A stretch of DNA of 64,000 nt from an uncultured Candidatus Poseidoniales archaeon (GCA_905182125.1 CAJJAV010000009.1:41332-105331), one strand, 5' to 3'; shown: positions 35,519-45,586, counted from the first letter of the stretch. Translations and numbers: made by a program. Notes: generated by a model from the letters alone, not told the origin.

Positions 35519-36144
35519 GCAGGTTCAATGCACACAAGTACCGCACCATCGTCAACGTTGATTTCGACTGTAGGGTTGATCGATCGATTGTTCAAACCCC
35601 TTGTTCCCGGTTCCAGTCGCTCTTGATTCAATGGCCACTCACACCCGGTGAGGGTGACCCCGGAAGCACGTCCGATTGCGAACAGTGAAACCATACTACC
35701 AATCTCGATCAAAGTGAAGGCAAGGGAGGCGTTCTTGACGCACATTATGCGAGATTCATTGATGTGAATTACGGTTGAAGGAGGTGCATCATAGAGTGCA
35801 AAAAAGGGTGCCACGATGTGGCCGAGTGCACCACCTTCGACGCCGATCACGTCGAGGTTTTTTGGCGCATGTTGTGCTGCATGTTCAATCGCCTTTGAGA
35901 GGTCGCTGTTTTCTTGCTCTTCGATGCGAATCCATTGAACCGATTCATTGTCTTGACCGAACCGTGCCTCTTCAACGCTGTCCATATCCCCAATCACAAT
36001 GTTGGGTTGGACGGTGCGGTCGAGGCACTGCTGAAATGCTCCGTCACATGCTATGATCACATCAGCTTGTTCCACAAGGGGCCGCCAAATGGGCTCAGGA
36101 GGCCATTCACCATCAGCGCATATGAGCCACTTACCTCCGTTCAT
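35494..36144 (-). CDS. Thiamine pyrophosphokinase
   Basis: 216 residues from the ATG at 36144; the frame is open 294 bases upstream into the promoter region of the divergent gene, without conserved sequence. It converts thiamine and ATP to thiamine diphosphate. Family features: DVIIACDGAFQQCLDRTVQPN, IVIGDMDSVEEA (the GD-DS metal/ATP motif), DLSKAIEHAAQHAPKN and the C-terminal beta-sandwich with SLFAIGRASGVTLTGCEWPL. The length is right. It overlaps the convergent Lnb-like gene end by 25 bases. Confidence 0.85.
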   Translation of the reverse strand: MNGGKWLICADGEWPPEPIWRPLVEQADVIIACDGAFQQCLDRTVQPNIVIGDMDSVEEARFGQDNESVQWIRIEEQENSDLSKAIEHAAQHAPKNLDVIGVEGGALGHIVAPFFALYDAPPSTVIHINESRIMCVKNASLAFTLIEIGSMVSLFAIGRASGVTLTGCEWPLNQERLEPGTRGLNNRSINPTVEINVDDGAVLVCIEPAHSGPLGK

Positions 36145-36217
36145 GGTGTGGCCAAAACTTCCCCTTTTGTCAAGTGCTCCCCTGCGCTCTTTTGACCGTT
36201 GTTGGCACTTTCTCTTC

Positions 36218-36236
36218 TGACCCCCTACGGGGGTCA
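36218..36236. promoter_or_regulatory. Perfect 8-bp inverted repeat in divergent promoter region
   Basis: TGACCCCC and GGGGGTCA flank TAC, giving a perfect hairpin/palindrome between the thiamine pyrophosphokinase start (36144) and the giant surface-protein start (36289). It sits about 30 bases before the likely TATA element (ATTTTTCG, 36245-36252) of the surface gene. It could be an operator for either gene; a riboswitch is unlikely because the region lacks a recognisable thiamine-box sequence. Confidence 0.35.
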
Positions 36237-36288
36237 TGATGGGCATTTTTCGACAAGCGTTTTCAAGGAGGTCGAGTGTCAAGGCTTC

Positions 36289-39200
36289 ATGGCCGTTGAG
36301 CGCAGCGTATCTTTCCCTACTCTTGCGCTTGCGCTCACCGTTCTCTTTTTGATTCAATCCTTCGCCCCGCTTGCCTCGCACCCATTGCCTGTGGAAGATT
36401 TGGAAGAAGAGGTTCAAGTGATGCCAACAAGCGCTCATGTCCCTTTTTCAAGTGGGTACGGTCATGATTTTGCAGGTGAACTGATTTCCTTTGATGGACT
36501 TGAACAAGCAGAAGTTCGTCAAGAATCAGGATTGAACATGTGGACGGAATCGACCCTCCATCAGTTTGAGAACATCACACCGGGTACGCCCGATCTTGTT
36601 CTGAGTGGACGTGAAAAGATGAACTTGTGTTGGAGCACCGTCGAAGGCGAAGTGCACTATGCAAGCCGAACTTTTACTGGTTCTTGGACCGATACAATTG
36701 TCGATACTGTTGCCCCAAGCACAGAAGAAACGCTCGTCGATTGTGCACTTGCCATCAATGAAAATGGCCGCCCGTACATCATGTACGCCGACGGTGCTGA
36801 TATCAAAGTGGCACGAGTCGCTTACTCTGGACAAGTTTACTTCGAAACCACATGGCTCACTCGAACCATCGTCGAAGACGTCAGCCCAACTGATTTCAGA
36901 CTCGGCTTGCGCCAAACCGAACTGGAATGGGGTGTGTTCAGAGATTCGAACGGTTCCTTGTGGCAGTTGAACTTCAGCGGTACTCGATGGTCGCACGCCC
37001 TTCTTGATACCGGGCCAGTCGGTCATGACATCGAACTCGCTATAGACGACAATGAGGTTGCTCACGTTGCTTACGCAGCGCCCGATGCAAAGGAAGTCCG
37101 ACTGATTCGTGTGGATGGATCCTCATACGACCACAGGGTGTTGTCACGTGACGACCAACTTGGATTGCATCTCGGCATGGGCCTTGATGGAAATGCGCTT
37201 GAACAAATTGTAACAACGACGACTGACCCTTCGGGCCAAGTCACACTCTATCTGCTTCGTAGCCTTTCAGGCCAAGAAACCGGACGGATCAACCCTGCAC
37301 CAAGCACCAACATCACCGGCGCTCAAAACTCAGACGAAGGTGCCATAGTGATGGCGGACCTCAACGGCGATGGTTTCGATGACATTCTCATTGCTGAGCC
37401 GCAATACGACGGCAACGCTAACTACACAGGTCGCGTTCTCGTGTACTATGGTTCAACCACTGGCGTGACCATAGAATCGCAGGACGGCCTTGTATCCCCA
37501 CCCGATTTAGTTCTCCAAGGTGAACTTGAAAACGGATTATTCGGCCATGGACTCGGCGTTGGGGACTTCAACGGCGATGGATACTACGATGCTGCAATTG
37601 GAGCACCGGGCTGGAACGATACGAGTGGAAACTTCATTGGAACACCAGGACGTATCGAGGTCTATCTTGGCAACAGCAGTGGCTTAGAAACCAACGCCTG
37701 GTGGAATGCTACCGGTGAGGACGATGAACAACTTGGATGGGACCTCAGCGTTTCAGAATCCATGGACGGGGATGCAATGGCCGACCTCGTTGTTTCTGCT
37801 CGAGGGTTCAAGGAGCAGGTGACCGATGTAAAAACCAACAGCGGCAAGCTTCTGATCTTCAACGGAAGCATGTCCGGACTTGAGCACCTTCGCAACATCA
37901 CGCAAACCAAAAATGGTCCGATGTTTGGCCAAAGTTTTGTTTCAAACGGAGACCTTAACGGCGACGGTATGAGTGATTTGATCGTCTCGAACACAGGGGA
38001 CATAGCGAGTCCTTTGGGCCTTTCTTCAATTGAAATCTTCTTTGGTGGTCTAAACGGATACAATGGGACCATCGACCAGAGCATTGTCTCAAACCTTCAA
38101 GGAAAACTCTTCGGTTCTTCGATCAATTACATCGGCGATGTCAACTCAGATGGCTTTGATGATTTCATGTTCAACGAGCCCTTTAACGGCTCCAGTTATC
38201 GAAGTGGCAAAATTTGGGCTTACTACGGCTCAGCCACTGGCATCGCATCAGACGCTCCTGATTACACCCTCCAGTCGGTGGATGCAAACGCCTGGCTCGG
38301 ACGGACAATCATGCCTGCTGGTGACGTCAATGAAGATGGCTACGATGACGTCTTGATCATGCAAGCAAGCTCAGGCAACAGCGGTAAAGTAGAATTGATC
38401 CTTGGCTCTCCAATCGGATTGCGTTCGGATTGGGAACTTTTGGCAACAGGCCAGCCTGGCGAAAATATCGGGATGGTCGCGGCAACTCATGGCGACATCG
38501 ACGGCGATGGTTTGAGTGAAATTATTCTCAGTCGGCGGGACATGTCCACTGATCCAAGCACTTTGATGTACCAAATCCATTCTGAGCGGGATTGGGAATC
38601 CACCTCGTTCTTGTACAGTGGGAACTTGACTCAATTGGACCTCAGCACCTCTGCTCGCGGTGAAACGAGCATGCTCCTTACCTTCCAAAATAACGCCTCG
38701 TATTACACAGAACACGTCAATGATGCAACACCTGCTGGGGTTTGGAAGACCACTCGTGTTGTTGACAGCAGCAACCAATCGCAACACTACGCGTTCACGG
38801 TCACCGAATCAGGTCGCCCAATTATCCTCGAAGCAGACGCGCACGACGGGTTGATTCACCGTTCCATCATTGGCCACACAGCGGTCGAACAGACGCTTGT
38901 AACAACAGGTCAGTTTGGTGAACACCTCGGTTCTAGCCTCGACGTTTTGGGCCAGCAACGCCTCGCTTACGCATCGGCGGGTACCAATCAACTGTTCACC
39001 TCCATCGAAACTGAAAATGGCTGGGCGACGTCAATGGTTCGCTCCTCCATCAGCCTCGATGGACCCGTTTCGGTCATGACTCAGGGTTTGGCTTCCAACA
39101 ACAACGAAACCGTGCTCATCTATCGGGATGCACCAAACAATGTTTTGGAAATGGCACGACAAACAACGGGCTCAAGCACATGGACCTTTGACAACCTCTC

Positions 39201-42200
39201 TTCCATTGGTTCGGTTGTTTCTCAGCAACAATCTGCGGCCTACCTTGCCGACGGCTCCCTCGCTGTCCTTTTGGTGATGAACGACGGTACCGCTTCGAAC
39301 CTCTCTTTGTGGGTCATGAACGGGAGCAACGTCGATGTCCACACCATCACAAGTCTTTCCGATCTCTCCTCTGACCTCCGCCTTGCTCTTGGGCCAAATG
39401 GAACCATCATGGCTGCAGTTTTGACGACCACAGGCGAGCTTTCAGTCCATGAATTGAGTCAAAATGCAAACAATTGGACCGGTTACACGACCCAAATCGC
39501 TGGGACAACCAGCCAATTCAATCTGGATCTCGTTGGCGGACAACACCCAATGCTGGCGGTCCACAGTGATGTTGTTCTGTCGCCTTTCCTTCATACTCGA
39601 CTTAACGAAACCACGTGGTCTCCTTTGAGCGTCTCACGACCAGATTCGAACCTCGATGGGGCTTGGGACCTCGTGGTCATGGATGACCACTATTTGCTTT
39701 TGACGAGCATCGGGCTGGGCAACGAACTCACATGGAACAGCATTTCGAAGCAAGAAGCAACTCAATCCACCGGCCTTTGGGCCAGTCTTTCGTTTGGCTA
39801 CCTTGCAGCAGGAAGCCAAACCGGCGCACAAACCGACGGAAACGGGACCATTCACCTCGCATGGTGGAACAACATCCTCGATGATGTTGGCGTGTTGCGC
39901 TTGTATCAGGACACCGACCGCGACTTCATCTTCGATTTAGTCGACGACCTACCACTCCTCGGTAATCAATGGGCGGACAGCGATGGTGACAACTTTGGTG
40001 ATAACTCAGCGGGGCCAATGGCGGATGCTTGCGTTAACGATGCCTCCTCTTCCTCGTTCTACGTTTACGGATGCTCAGATTACGACGCAGATGGCTATGC
40101 AGATGCCGTCGATGGTTGCCAAAACGATGCCGGTAGTTCTTGGCTTGGTCGATTGGGCTGCCGAGACGACGATCAAGACGGTTGGTCCGATAACGATGCC
40201 ACTTACTTTTCAGGCGATGCCTTCGTGCTCAATTGGAAGCAATCGAAAGACTCCGATGGCGATGGATACGGGGACAACTCCGGTCCAGATTGTTGTGCGA
40301 CCCTGCTTGACCCAAACAATCCAAAAGGCGACTTGTTCCCATTCAATCCATCTCAGTACTCCGATTTTGATGGCGATGGATGGGGCGACAATGAAAGCGA
40401 CACCGTCACGGGAGATGCTTGTCCGTGGGATTGGGGCGCTTCATGGCGAGACCGAAACGGTTGCCTTGACTCCGACACAGATGGCTCTTCTGACCCCTCC
40501 GGCATTGGGACGTTCTTGGAATGGAATGTGAGCCTTGGTGCAGACATCTGGCCATTCGATTCAACCCAGTGGACAGACTCTGACGGCGATGGCTACGGCG
40601 ATAACAGTTCAGAAAGTGCAACGAACCCTGATAAATTCCCAGACAACATTGCAGCTGCTGAAGACAACGATAGCGATGGTTATCCAGATGTTTGGACCTC
40701 TTTCTATAATATTTCAGACGAAGATCTCACCAACAACGGTGCTGGTTTGGTGCTCGACGGTTGCCCTGGCACATGGGGCAATTCAACAAATCCAGTCAGC
40801 GGCTGCCCCGATACCGATGGCGATGGTTGGGATGACTCGGTCGATGCGTTCCCCCTTGAATCAACCCAATGGCTTGATTTCGACAGCGATGGTTTTGGCG
40901 ACAACCCAGTAGGCTACCAAGCAGATGAATGCCCTTCGGTTTCAGGCGTGCTCCAAGGAACCGTTCCAATCGACGGTGAAACAGGCATTGGATGCCGCTT
41001 TATCGATGACAGTGACGATGATGGTGATTACGTGTCAAATGAAGAAGACACCTGCCCGAATACGGATTCAGGACTTTCAGTCAACGCTGCTGGATGTGCT
41101 GACAACCAATTGGATGACGACCAAGACGGTGTTACCAACGACCTGGACCAATGTGAGCAGACAGAATACGAAGACACCGTTGATACCGCAGGCTGCAGCC
41201 AAGCCCAACGTGAAACCGATACCGATGGCGATGGCGTGTTCGACCCCGTCGACCTCTGCCCCTTCACCTCAGAAACTCTGGTCGATTCCGATGGTTGCTC
41301 CGCAAATCAAATCGATACCGATCAAGATGGCATCGTCGATGCCAATGACCTCTGCCCAGGCACCCCAGAGGGTTTCCCAGTCGATTCAGATGGCTGCACC
41401 GATGAAACAGCGTTGGAACAAGACCTTGATGGGGACGGTTACAAAGGCGTCTATCTGTACACCCTCAATTCTTCCAACGGGTTGCGTGAGAATCAATCAG
41501 GTGACGCTTTCCCAACCGATTCATCGCAATGGTTTGACCAAGATGGTGATGGCTATGGCGACAACATCGAAGGCCTAAACGCCGATCAATGCCCAATGGA
41601 AAGTGGTACGTCATACATCGATTTCATTGGCTGCTATGACGATGGTGATGGCTACCGGGACCTGTTTGAACCGCAAAACCTTGCTGGCAACCCAACTCAG
41701 TGGGAAGACCGTGATCGTGATGGCTATGGGGACAATGCTTCAGGTACCGAAGCAGACCTTTGTCCAGACACTGAGCCAGCGTACAAAACCTATGTTGATT
41801 CGACCGGATGCGATCCAACTCAAAGTGACGGGGACGATGACGGAACGGCCGATTACTACGACAATTGCCCAGAACAACCTGCTGGCGACGATGGAGGATA
41901 CGGCGATGGCTGCCCCTTTACAGACAACAGCGATGATGAGACCACAGCAGGTCTCTTTGGCCTTTCAACTGGAATGTTGGTGGCGGTCGGACTTGGAGGT
42001 CTTGTGGGGACCGTGTTGTTGATTGCGTTCATCCTCCGGATGTTCCGCAGCAATGAATTCGATTACGATGATGAAGATGAAGATGATGACGATTGGGATG
42101 ACGATGAAGACAGCGTTGCTTCAACCCGTGCCACTCCTCAGCGAAGCACACCTCGCCCGACACCTACACCAACACCCGCGCCAAGCGCTCGCTCACCTCC

Positions 42201-42570
42201 TCGAACCACGGGCGGTCCTCCAAAGAGTGGACCCCCTGGGCGAAGTCCTTCGGGAGGCCCCCCCCCCTCCAAAGCGCCTTCAGGCCCACCACGCGGTGGC
42301 AAAGTATCGAGCAAAAGTCCTGTTTCTAAAACACCAGTTGTTGAAGAAGAGGAAGAGGATGGTTCAGCGAGGGTTCGCAAAGCACGAATTAAGGTTGATT
42401 TGAGCATCTTCGAAGACTGGCAAACCGAAGATCGCGAATCAGCAGCTGACTGGGTTCGTACCGCCATCGATGATGGTGAAAAAGAACGAACAGTTCTCAT
42501 GCAATTACAAGAAACTGGCTGGTCTGCTCCACAATCGAGAGCAATCTTTGATCTTGGAAGGAACCGATGA
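36289..42570 (+). CDS. Giant FG-GAP / calcium-repeat surface protein
   Basis: 2093 residues from the ATG at 36289, which gives a clear signal peptide (SFPTLALALTVLFLIQSFAP); an AAGGAGGT lies 16 bases ahead. Residues about 50-350 and 750-1200 are beta-propeller-like without clear family. Between about 355 and 750 there are seven FG-GAP calcium-binding turns (DLNGDGFDDILIAEP, DFNGDGYYDAAIGAP and so on), the integrin-type propeller. From about 1205 to 1885 come seven or more QWxDxDGDGxGDN repeats with EF-hand/thrombospondin 3 spacing. A membrane helix (about 1888-1918) leads to an acidic, then very proline-rich cytoplasmic tail, ending in a short helical domain (LMQLQETGWSAPQSRAIF). Predicted to be a very long calcium-stiffened adhesin. 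Confidence 0.8.
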   Translation: MAVERSVSFPTLALALTVLFLIQSFAPLASHPLPVEDLEEEVQVMPTSAHVPFSSGYGHDFAGELISFDGLEQAEVRQESGLNMWTESTLHQFENITPGTPDLVLSGREKMNLCWSTVEGEVHYASRTFTGSWTDTIVDTVAPSTEETLVDCALAINENGRPYIMYADGADIKVARVAYSGQVYFETTWLTRTIVEDVSPTDFRLGLRQTELEWGVFRDSNGSLWQLNFSGTRWSHALLDTGPVGHDIELAIDDNEVAHVAYAAPDAKEVRLIRVDGSSYDHRVLSRDDQLGLHLGMGLDGNALEQIVTTTTDPSGQVTLYLLRSLSGQETGRINPAPSTNITGAQNSDEGAIVMADLNGDGFDDILIAEPQYDGNANYTGRVLVYYGSTTGVTIESQDGLVSPPDLVLQGELENGLFGHGLGVGDFNGDGYYDAAIGAPGWNDTSGNFIGTPGRIEVYLGNSSGLETNAWWNATGEDDEQLGWDLSVSESMDGDAMADLVVSARGFKEQVTDVKTNSGKLLIFNGSMSGLEHLRNITQTKNGPMFGQSFVSNGDLNGDGMSDLIVSNTGDIASPLGLSSIEIFFGGLNGYNGTIDQSIVSNLQGKLFGSSINYIGDVNSDGFDDFMFNEPFNGSSYRSGKIWAYYGSATGIASDAPDYTLQSVDANAWLGRTIMPAGDVNEDGYDDVLIMQASSGNSGKVELILGSPIGLRSDWELLATGQPGENIGMVAATHGDIDGDGLSEIILSRRDMSTDPSTLMYQIHSERDWESTSFLYSGNLTQLDLSTSARGETSMLLTFQNNASYYTEHVNDATPAGVWKTTRVVDSSNQSQHYAFTVTESGRPIILEADAHDGLIHRSIIGHTAVEQTLVTTGQFGEHLGSSLDVLGQQRLAYASAGTNQLFTSIETENGWATSMVRSSISLDGPVSVMTQGLASNNNETVLIYRDAPNNVLEMARQTTGSSTWTFDNLSSIGSVVSQQQSAAYLADGSLAVLLVMNDGTASNLSLWVMNGSNVDVHTITSLSDLSSDLRLALGPNGTIMAAVLTTTGELSVHELSQNANNWTGYTTQIAGTTSQFNLDLVGGQHPMLAVHSDVVLSPFLHTRLNETTWSPLSVSRPDSNLDGAWDLVVMDDHYLLLTSIGLGNELTWNSISKQEATQSTGLWASLSFGYLAAGSQTGAQTDGNGTIHLAWWNNILDDVGVLRLYQDTDRDFIFDLVDDLPLLGNQWADSDGDNFGDNSAGPMADACVNDASSSSFYVYGCSDYDADGYADAVDGCQNDAGSSWLGRLGCRDDDQDGWSDNDATYFSGDAFVLNWKQSKDSDGDGYGDNSGPDCCATLLDPNNPKGDLFPFNPSQYSDFDGDGWGDNESDTVTGDACPWDWGASWRDRNGCLDSDTDGSSDPSGIGTFLEWNVSLGADIWPFDSTQWTDSDGDGYGDNSSESATNPDKFPDNIAAAEDNDSDGYPDVWTSFYNISDEDLTNNGAGLVLDGCPGTWGNSTNPVSGCPDTDGDGWDDSVDAFPLESTQWLDFDSDGFGDNPVGYQADECPSVSGVLQGTVPIDGETGIGCRFIDDSDDDGDYVSNEEDTCPNTDSGLSVNAAGCADNQLDDDQDGVTNDLDQCEQTEYEDTVDTAGCSQAQRETDTDGDGVFDPVDLCPFTSETLVDSDGCSANQIDTDQDGIVDANDLCPGTPEGFPVDSDGCTDETALEQDLDGDGYKGVYLYTLNSSNGLRENQSGDAFPTDSSQWFDQDGDGYGDNIEGLNADQCPMESGTSYIDFIGCYDDGDGYRDLFEPQNLAGNPTQWEDRDRDGYGDNASGTEADLCPDTEPAYKTYVDSTGCDPTQSDGDDDGTADYYDNCPEQPAGDDGGYGDGCPFTDNSDDETTAGLFGLSTGMLVAVGLGGLVGTVLLIAFILRMFRSNEFDYDDEDEDDDDWDDDEDSVASTRATPQRSTPRPTPTPTPAPSARSPPRTTGGPPKSGPPGRSPSGGPPPSKAPSGPPRGGKVSSKSPVSKTPVVEEEEEDGSARVRKARIKVDLSIFEDWQTEDRESAADWVRTAIDDGEKERTVLMQLQETGWSAPQSRAIFDLGRNR

Positions 42571-42641
42571 TGTCAACCATGAGTTCGCAAACCAATGGTG
42601 GCATCATCCTCAAGAACAGAACACGGGTGGCCAAGGCGTAG
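42567..42641 (+). CDS. Possible 24-residue coupled micro-ORF
   Basis: ATG overlaps the TGA of the giant surface-protein gene (ATGA) and an open frame of 24 residues (MMSTMSSQTNGGIILKNRTR...) follows, ending 11 bases before the ATG of the next gene. It may be a translated leader that keeps ribosomes moving into the next gene, or simply chance. No family or signal peptide. Listed because of the overlap and position; the case is weak. Confidence 0.15.
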   Translation: MMSTMSSQTNGGIILKNRTRVAKA

Positions 42642-42652
42642 GGGATTGAATC

Positions 42653-44302
42653 ATGGTTGATGAATTGCCTGGAGAATCAATGCCGGATGGCATTGATGTC
42701 GATGATGCCGCAGCCTACTTTGGCGTGACGGAATCTTCCGATATGGTCCACGTCTTGATGGAAATGGACCGTTCACTCGCTATGGAGAAGTTCTTCGAAG
42801 TGCTTTCAGACATCGTTCTTCTTCCAGGAGAATTTGATTTTACAGCAGCAAGTGAACGTATTCAATGTGAAGGTGGCGAGATCTACTACCTCGTCGCAGG
42901 CCACCTTGGTATCATGACCATGCCTGACCCTTTGCTTCAATTCCTCGGCCTTCCAGACTCTTCAGGAAGCAGTTCAGGAAACAACCCCGGCCTTGATGCA
43001 AACGAGATCAGCAAGTTGACCACCTTGGCCGACCCAATGAAAATTCTCAAATTATTGGCTGTGGCTTACGCTACAGGTGGCAACGGGGAAGTCACCCGGT
43101 ACTTGACCGGATTGGAATCCTTCTTGGCGCACCCTGAATCAAACCATGCCTCGCTCGTTGCTGTCGCTGACGAACTCGAATCTGCTCTTGACGTAGCGGG
43201 CCATGCCCTCCCAGTCCCAACCTTGGCCAGTGGGACTGCAGCCTCTGCAAGTGTTGCTTCGTTGCCAAAACCTTCGCTCCCCCAATCAGTTCCAAAGGCT
43301 ACCACACCAGCTGCAGGACCAAGTGTCCCACTGCCTGGTAGCAACCCAGTGCCCTTGCCAACTGCAAATGAACCCGCTCTTCCTCAGGTTGAATTGCCTA
43401 CAGTCGCACCAGAGCCAGTCATTGAACCAGCCCTTGATACTTCGAATGAGAAGCAGGTGGCTAAAGCAACCCAAGATGCCTTTGCCGGCGCGTTTGATCT
43501 TGGCAGGGGTGAAGAGAGTGAACCCGCAGCAAACGAAGAGCCAACCATTGTGGCTGAACCCGAACCAGTCCACCTCGAAGAAGTCGAACATGAACCACAA
43601 CCAGTTGTGGAGCAGGAAGCCGAGCCTGAGCCCGAACCGACACCTGTTTTAGTGCCGGAACCAAGCGTGGAACTCACTCCACTCGAGGTGCCAGTTTCTG
43701 AAGAAGAGCTCTTCACAAGTGCAGCAGAACATTTCATTGCAGCAGACACAGATGGCAGCGAACAACTTTCGATTGAAGAACTGGCCATCGCTACTGGGAC
43801 CAACGTCGAAGAGGCAACAACACTTCACGCAGAGGCGGACACCGATGGAGATGGCAGCGTTTCACTGTCGGAATTCATGTCGTCACCTGCTGCAGAAAAG
43901 GCGGCATCACTGCCTCGTCCAGTGGCGCCAATTCGTAAGCCACTGGATCAAAAGCCACAACCCCAACCTCAACAACCTCAGCAACCTGAACAGCCACAGC
44001 AGCAAGACTGGGATCAGCAACAACAAGGTCAACCTCAACAACCCGCTCAACAACAACAAGCATGGAACCAGCAACAGCAAGGTCAACCTCAGCAGCAGGA
44101 CTGGAATCAACAACAGCAAGGTCAGCCACAGCAAGGATGGAACCAACAACAACCCACGCATCAATGGAATCAAGCCCACCCAACGATGCCTTCTGTCCAA
44201 CCAACAATTCGCTCAGGTGTAATGTGCCGTGGATGTGGCATCGGCCTTGATCCATACTGGCGATTCTGCCCTGTATGTGGGACGCAGAATGCCGTTCAGT
44301 GA
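42653..44302 (+). CDS. Cytoplasmic EF-hand, glutamine-rich, zinc-ribbon protein
   Basis: 549 residues without signal peptide or membrane helix. Residues about 8-165 look globular (VDDAAAYFGVTESSDMVHVL, FEVLSDIVLLPGEFDF), unrecognised. The middle (180-340) is proline/glutamate-rich, then two EF-hand loops: ADTDGSEQLSIEEL and ADTDGDGSVSLSEF (about 360-412). A glutamine-rich run (about 430-500, repeated QQQGQPQQ) follows, and the protein ends in a four-cysteine zinc ribbon, CRGCGIGL ... CPVCGTQ. The order is unusual for archaea. It directly follows the giant calcium-repeat surface gene, so it may be an intracellular calcium-responsive partner of that protein; this is inference. The gene starts 82 bases after the previous stop. 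Confidence 0.65.
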   Translation: MVDELPGESMPDGIDVDDAAAYFGVTESSDMVHVLMEMDRSLAMEKFFEVLSDIVLLPGEFDFTAASERIQCEGGEIYYLVAGHLGIMTMPDPLLQFLGLPDSSGSSSGNNPGLDANEISKLTTLADPMKILKLLAVAYATGGNGEVTRYLTGLESFLAHPESNHASLVAVADELESALDVAGHALPVPTLASGTAASASVASLPKPSLPQSVPKATTPAAGPSVPLPGSNPVPLPTANEPALPQVELPTVAPEPVIEPALDTSNEKQVAKATQDAFAGAFDLGRGEESEPAANEEPTIVAEPEPVHLEEVEHEPQPVVEQEAEPEPEPTPVLVPEPSVELTPLEVPVSEEELFTSAAEHFIAADTDGSEQLSIEELAIATGTNVEEATTLHAEADTDGDGSVSLSEFMSSPAAEKAASLPRPVAPIRKPLDQKPQPQPQQPQQPEQPQQQDWDQQQQGQPQQPAQQQQAWNQQQQGQPQQQDWNQQQQGQPQQGWNQQQPTHQWNQAHPTMPSVQPTIRSGVMCRGCGIGLDPYWRFCPVCGTQNAVQ

Positions 44303-45475
44303 TCACAGTTGCAAAAGGAATTGACCTTTGTCAAGGACTTGCGTGTCGTCAAACCAAACGCTTGGTTCTTTGAGCACACCAGGGATGTGAATTCCAACAG
44401 AAGACGTACCACCTAGGGCCGTATTGTCACCGACAGCAAAGTAACAGGTTCCAAGTCGCTTCTCATCTTCTAACACGTTTCCGGACAGGCGCGCTTGTGG
44501 ATTCATACCAAATCCAAATTCAGCAACAGTCCACACGTTTTCTCGATCTTTGACTCGTAAGCGTCCAGCGGCTTCTCCGAACTCTTGTCGTATTGCCGCT
44601 GCGATTGTACCACCAGTGACATCGACCACCATGCCGCCTTCAATGGTCAGCGTAACAGGTTCATCGACAAGGTTTGACTCCCAAGAACCGTCGATGACCA
44701 CAGTGCCATTCATCGTGCCCTCGCGAGGCATGATGAACGCTTTACCAGCAGGAAGGTTGGTGAGCATTCTCGGACGGTTGCAAATGCCATTATCGTCGAG
44801 TTTCCACTCTCGCCAATTGACTTCAAACGTGACATCAGTGCCTTGATCGGATTTGACATTGAGGATCCGTCGTCGACGAAGATGTGGTCCAAGATCGCCG
44901 ATCCGACGCTTGACATCTTTGAAGTCAGCTGACATGCCGCCTCGGCTAAACATTTCATTGGTCATCCCAGGCATTGTTGCGACCCTTGCTCCGTCCTTGA
45001 GTGCTTGACGGACGGCCCGTGTGTGTGTGAGTGAATACCGTGTTGGAGCGATCACCACTTGCTGTTGTCGCATCAAGTTGGCCACCGGTGAAGGCGGTTC
45101 TTCACCATGATGACGGGCTTTCGGCATCACGATGAGTAAGACTCGGTCAGAGCGTTCGTTGGCCGCTTCGTGCAGTGCTTGCCCGATGTCTCCAGTGGTC
45201 GGGTCGCAAACAATCAAGACGTTCTCGCCGCGACGAATGTCCATGCAGGTGTCGATCACCATCGATCCACTTCGGCGAAGTTGTCCTGCAACTTCTTCCG
45301 CTGAAAGTTCATCGAATGGTATCTCATCCGCGGGGTTTCTTTCTTCCATCGTTTCAGTCTTTGAATCAGGAGATGGAGGGGTGCGAATGCCTTCAACTTC
45401 GGCAACTGCTTGGTCAATTTCTCGGTCCTCATTGATGGCTTCGGAGTCATCGTTCTTTGGGAACGTACCGGCCAT
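44303..45475 (-). CDS. M29-type (aminopeptidase T-like) leucyl aminopeptidase family protein
   Basis: 390 residues from the ATG at 45475; an in-frame ATG at 45550 would leave only 36 bases to the divergent gene, and the stretch between them has no obvious conservation. The N-terminal 60 residues are acidic and probably disordered. The rest matches aminopeptidase T (M29/COG2309): DTCMDIRRGENVLIVCDP, the metal-ligand region with GTDVTFEVNWREW, AFIMPREGTMNGTVVIDGSW, EFGFGMNPQA and GDNTALGGTSSVGIHIPGVL. It would remove N-terminal residues from peptides. Divergent from the M32 carboxypeptidase, so opposite ends of peptides are attacked by neighbours. Confidence 0.8.
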   Translation of the reverse strand: MAGTFPKNDDSEAINEDREIDQAVAEVEGIRTPPSPDSKTETMEERNPADEIPFDELSAEEVAGQLRRSGSMVIDTCMDIRRGENVLIVCDPTTGDIGQALHEAANERSDRVLLIVMPKARHHGEEPPSPVANLMRQQQVVIAPTRYSLTHTRAVRQALKDGARVATMPGMTNEMFSRGGMSADFKDVKRRIGDLGPHLRRRRILNVKSDQGTDVTFEVNWREWKLDDNGICNRPRMLTNLPAGKAFIMPREGTMNGTVVIDGSWESNLVDEPVTLTIEGGMVVDVTGGTIAAAIRQEFGEAAGRLRVKDRENVWTVAEFGFGMNPQARLSGNVLEDEKRLGTCYFAVGDNTALGGTSSVGIHIPGVLKEPSVWFDDTQVLDKGQFLLQL

Positions 45476-45586
45476 GATAAGTCGAGGGCCTCTTGTATCT
45501 TGAAGGTGTGGCAGGAATTCCCAAAGTTGAAACCAAGGTTCATTGAGCATACGAGCGTTCTTGACCCATGAGATGCTGGTTGCGGT

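Noticed and set aside
36265..36272. AAGGAGGT ahead of the giant surface gene as its ribosome binding site
   Set aside because: Perfect match, but 16 bases from the ATG, which is long. It may be chance or may assist initiation; I did not list it separately.
36145..36288. Thiamine (TPP) riboswitch between thiamine pyrophosphokinase and the giant surface gene
   Set aside because: I see a short perfect hairpin but none of the conserved elements of the thi-box (CTGAGA, ACCTGATCTGG-like segments).
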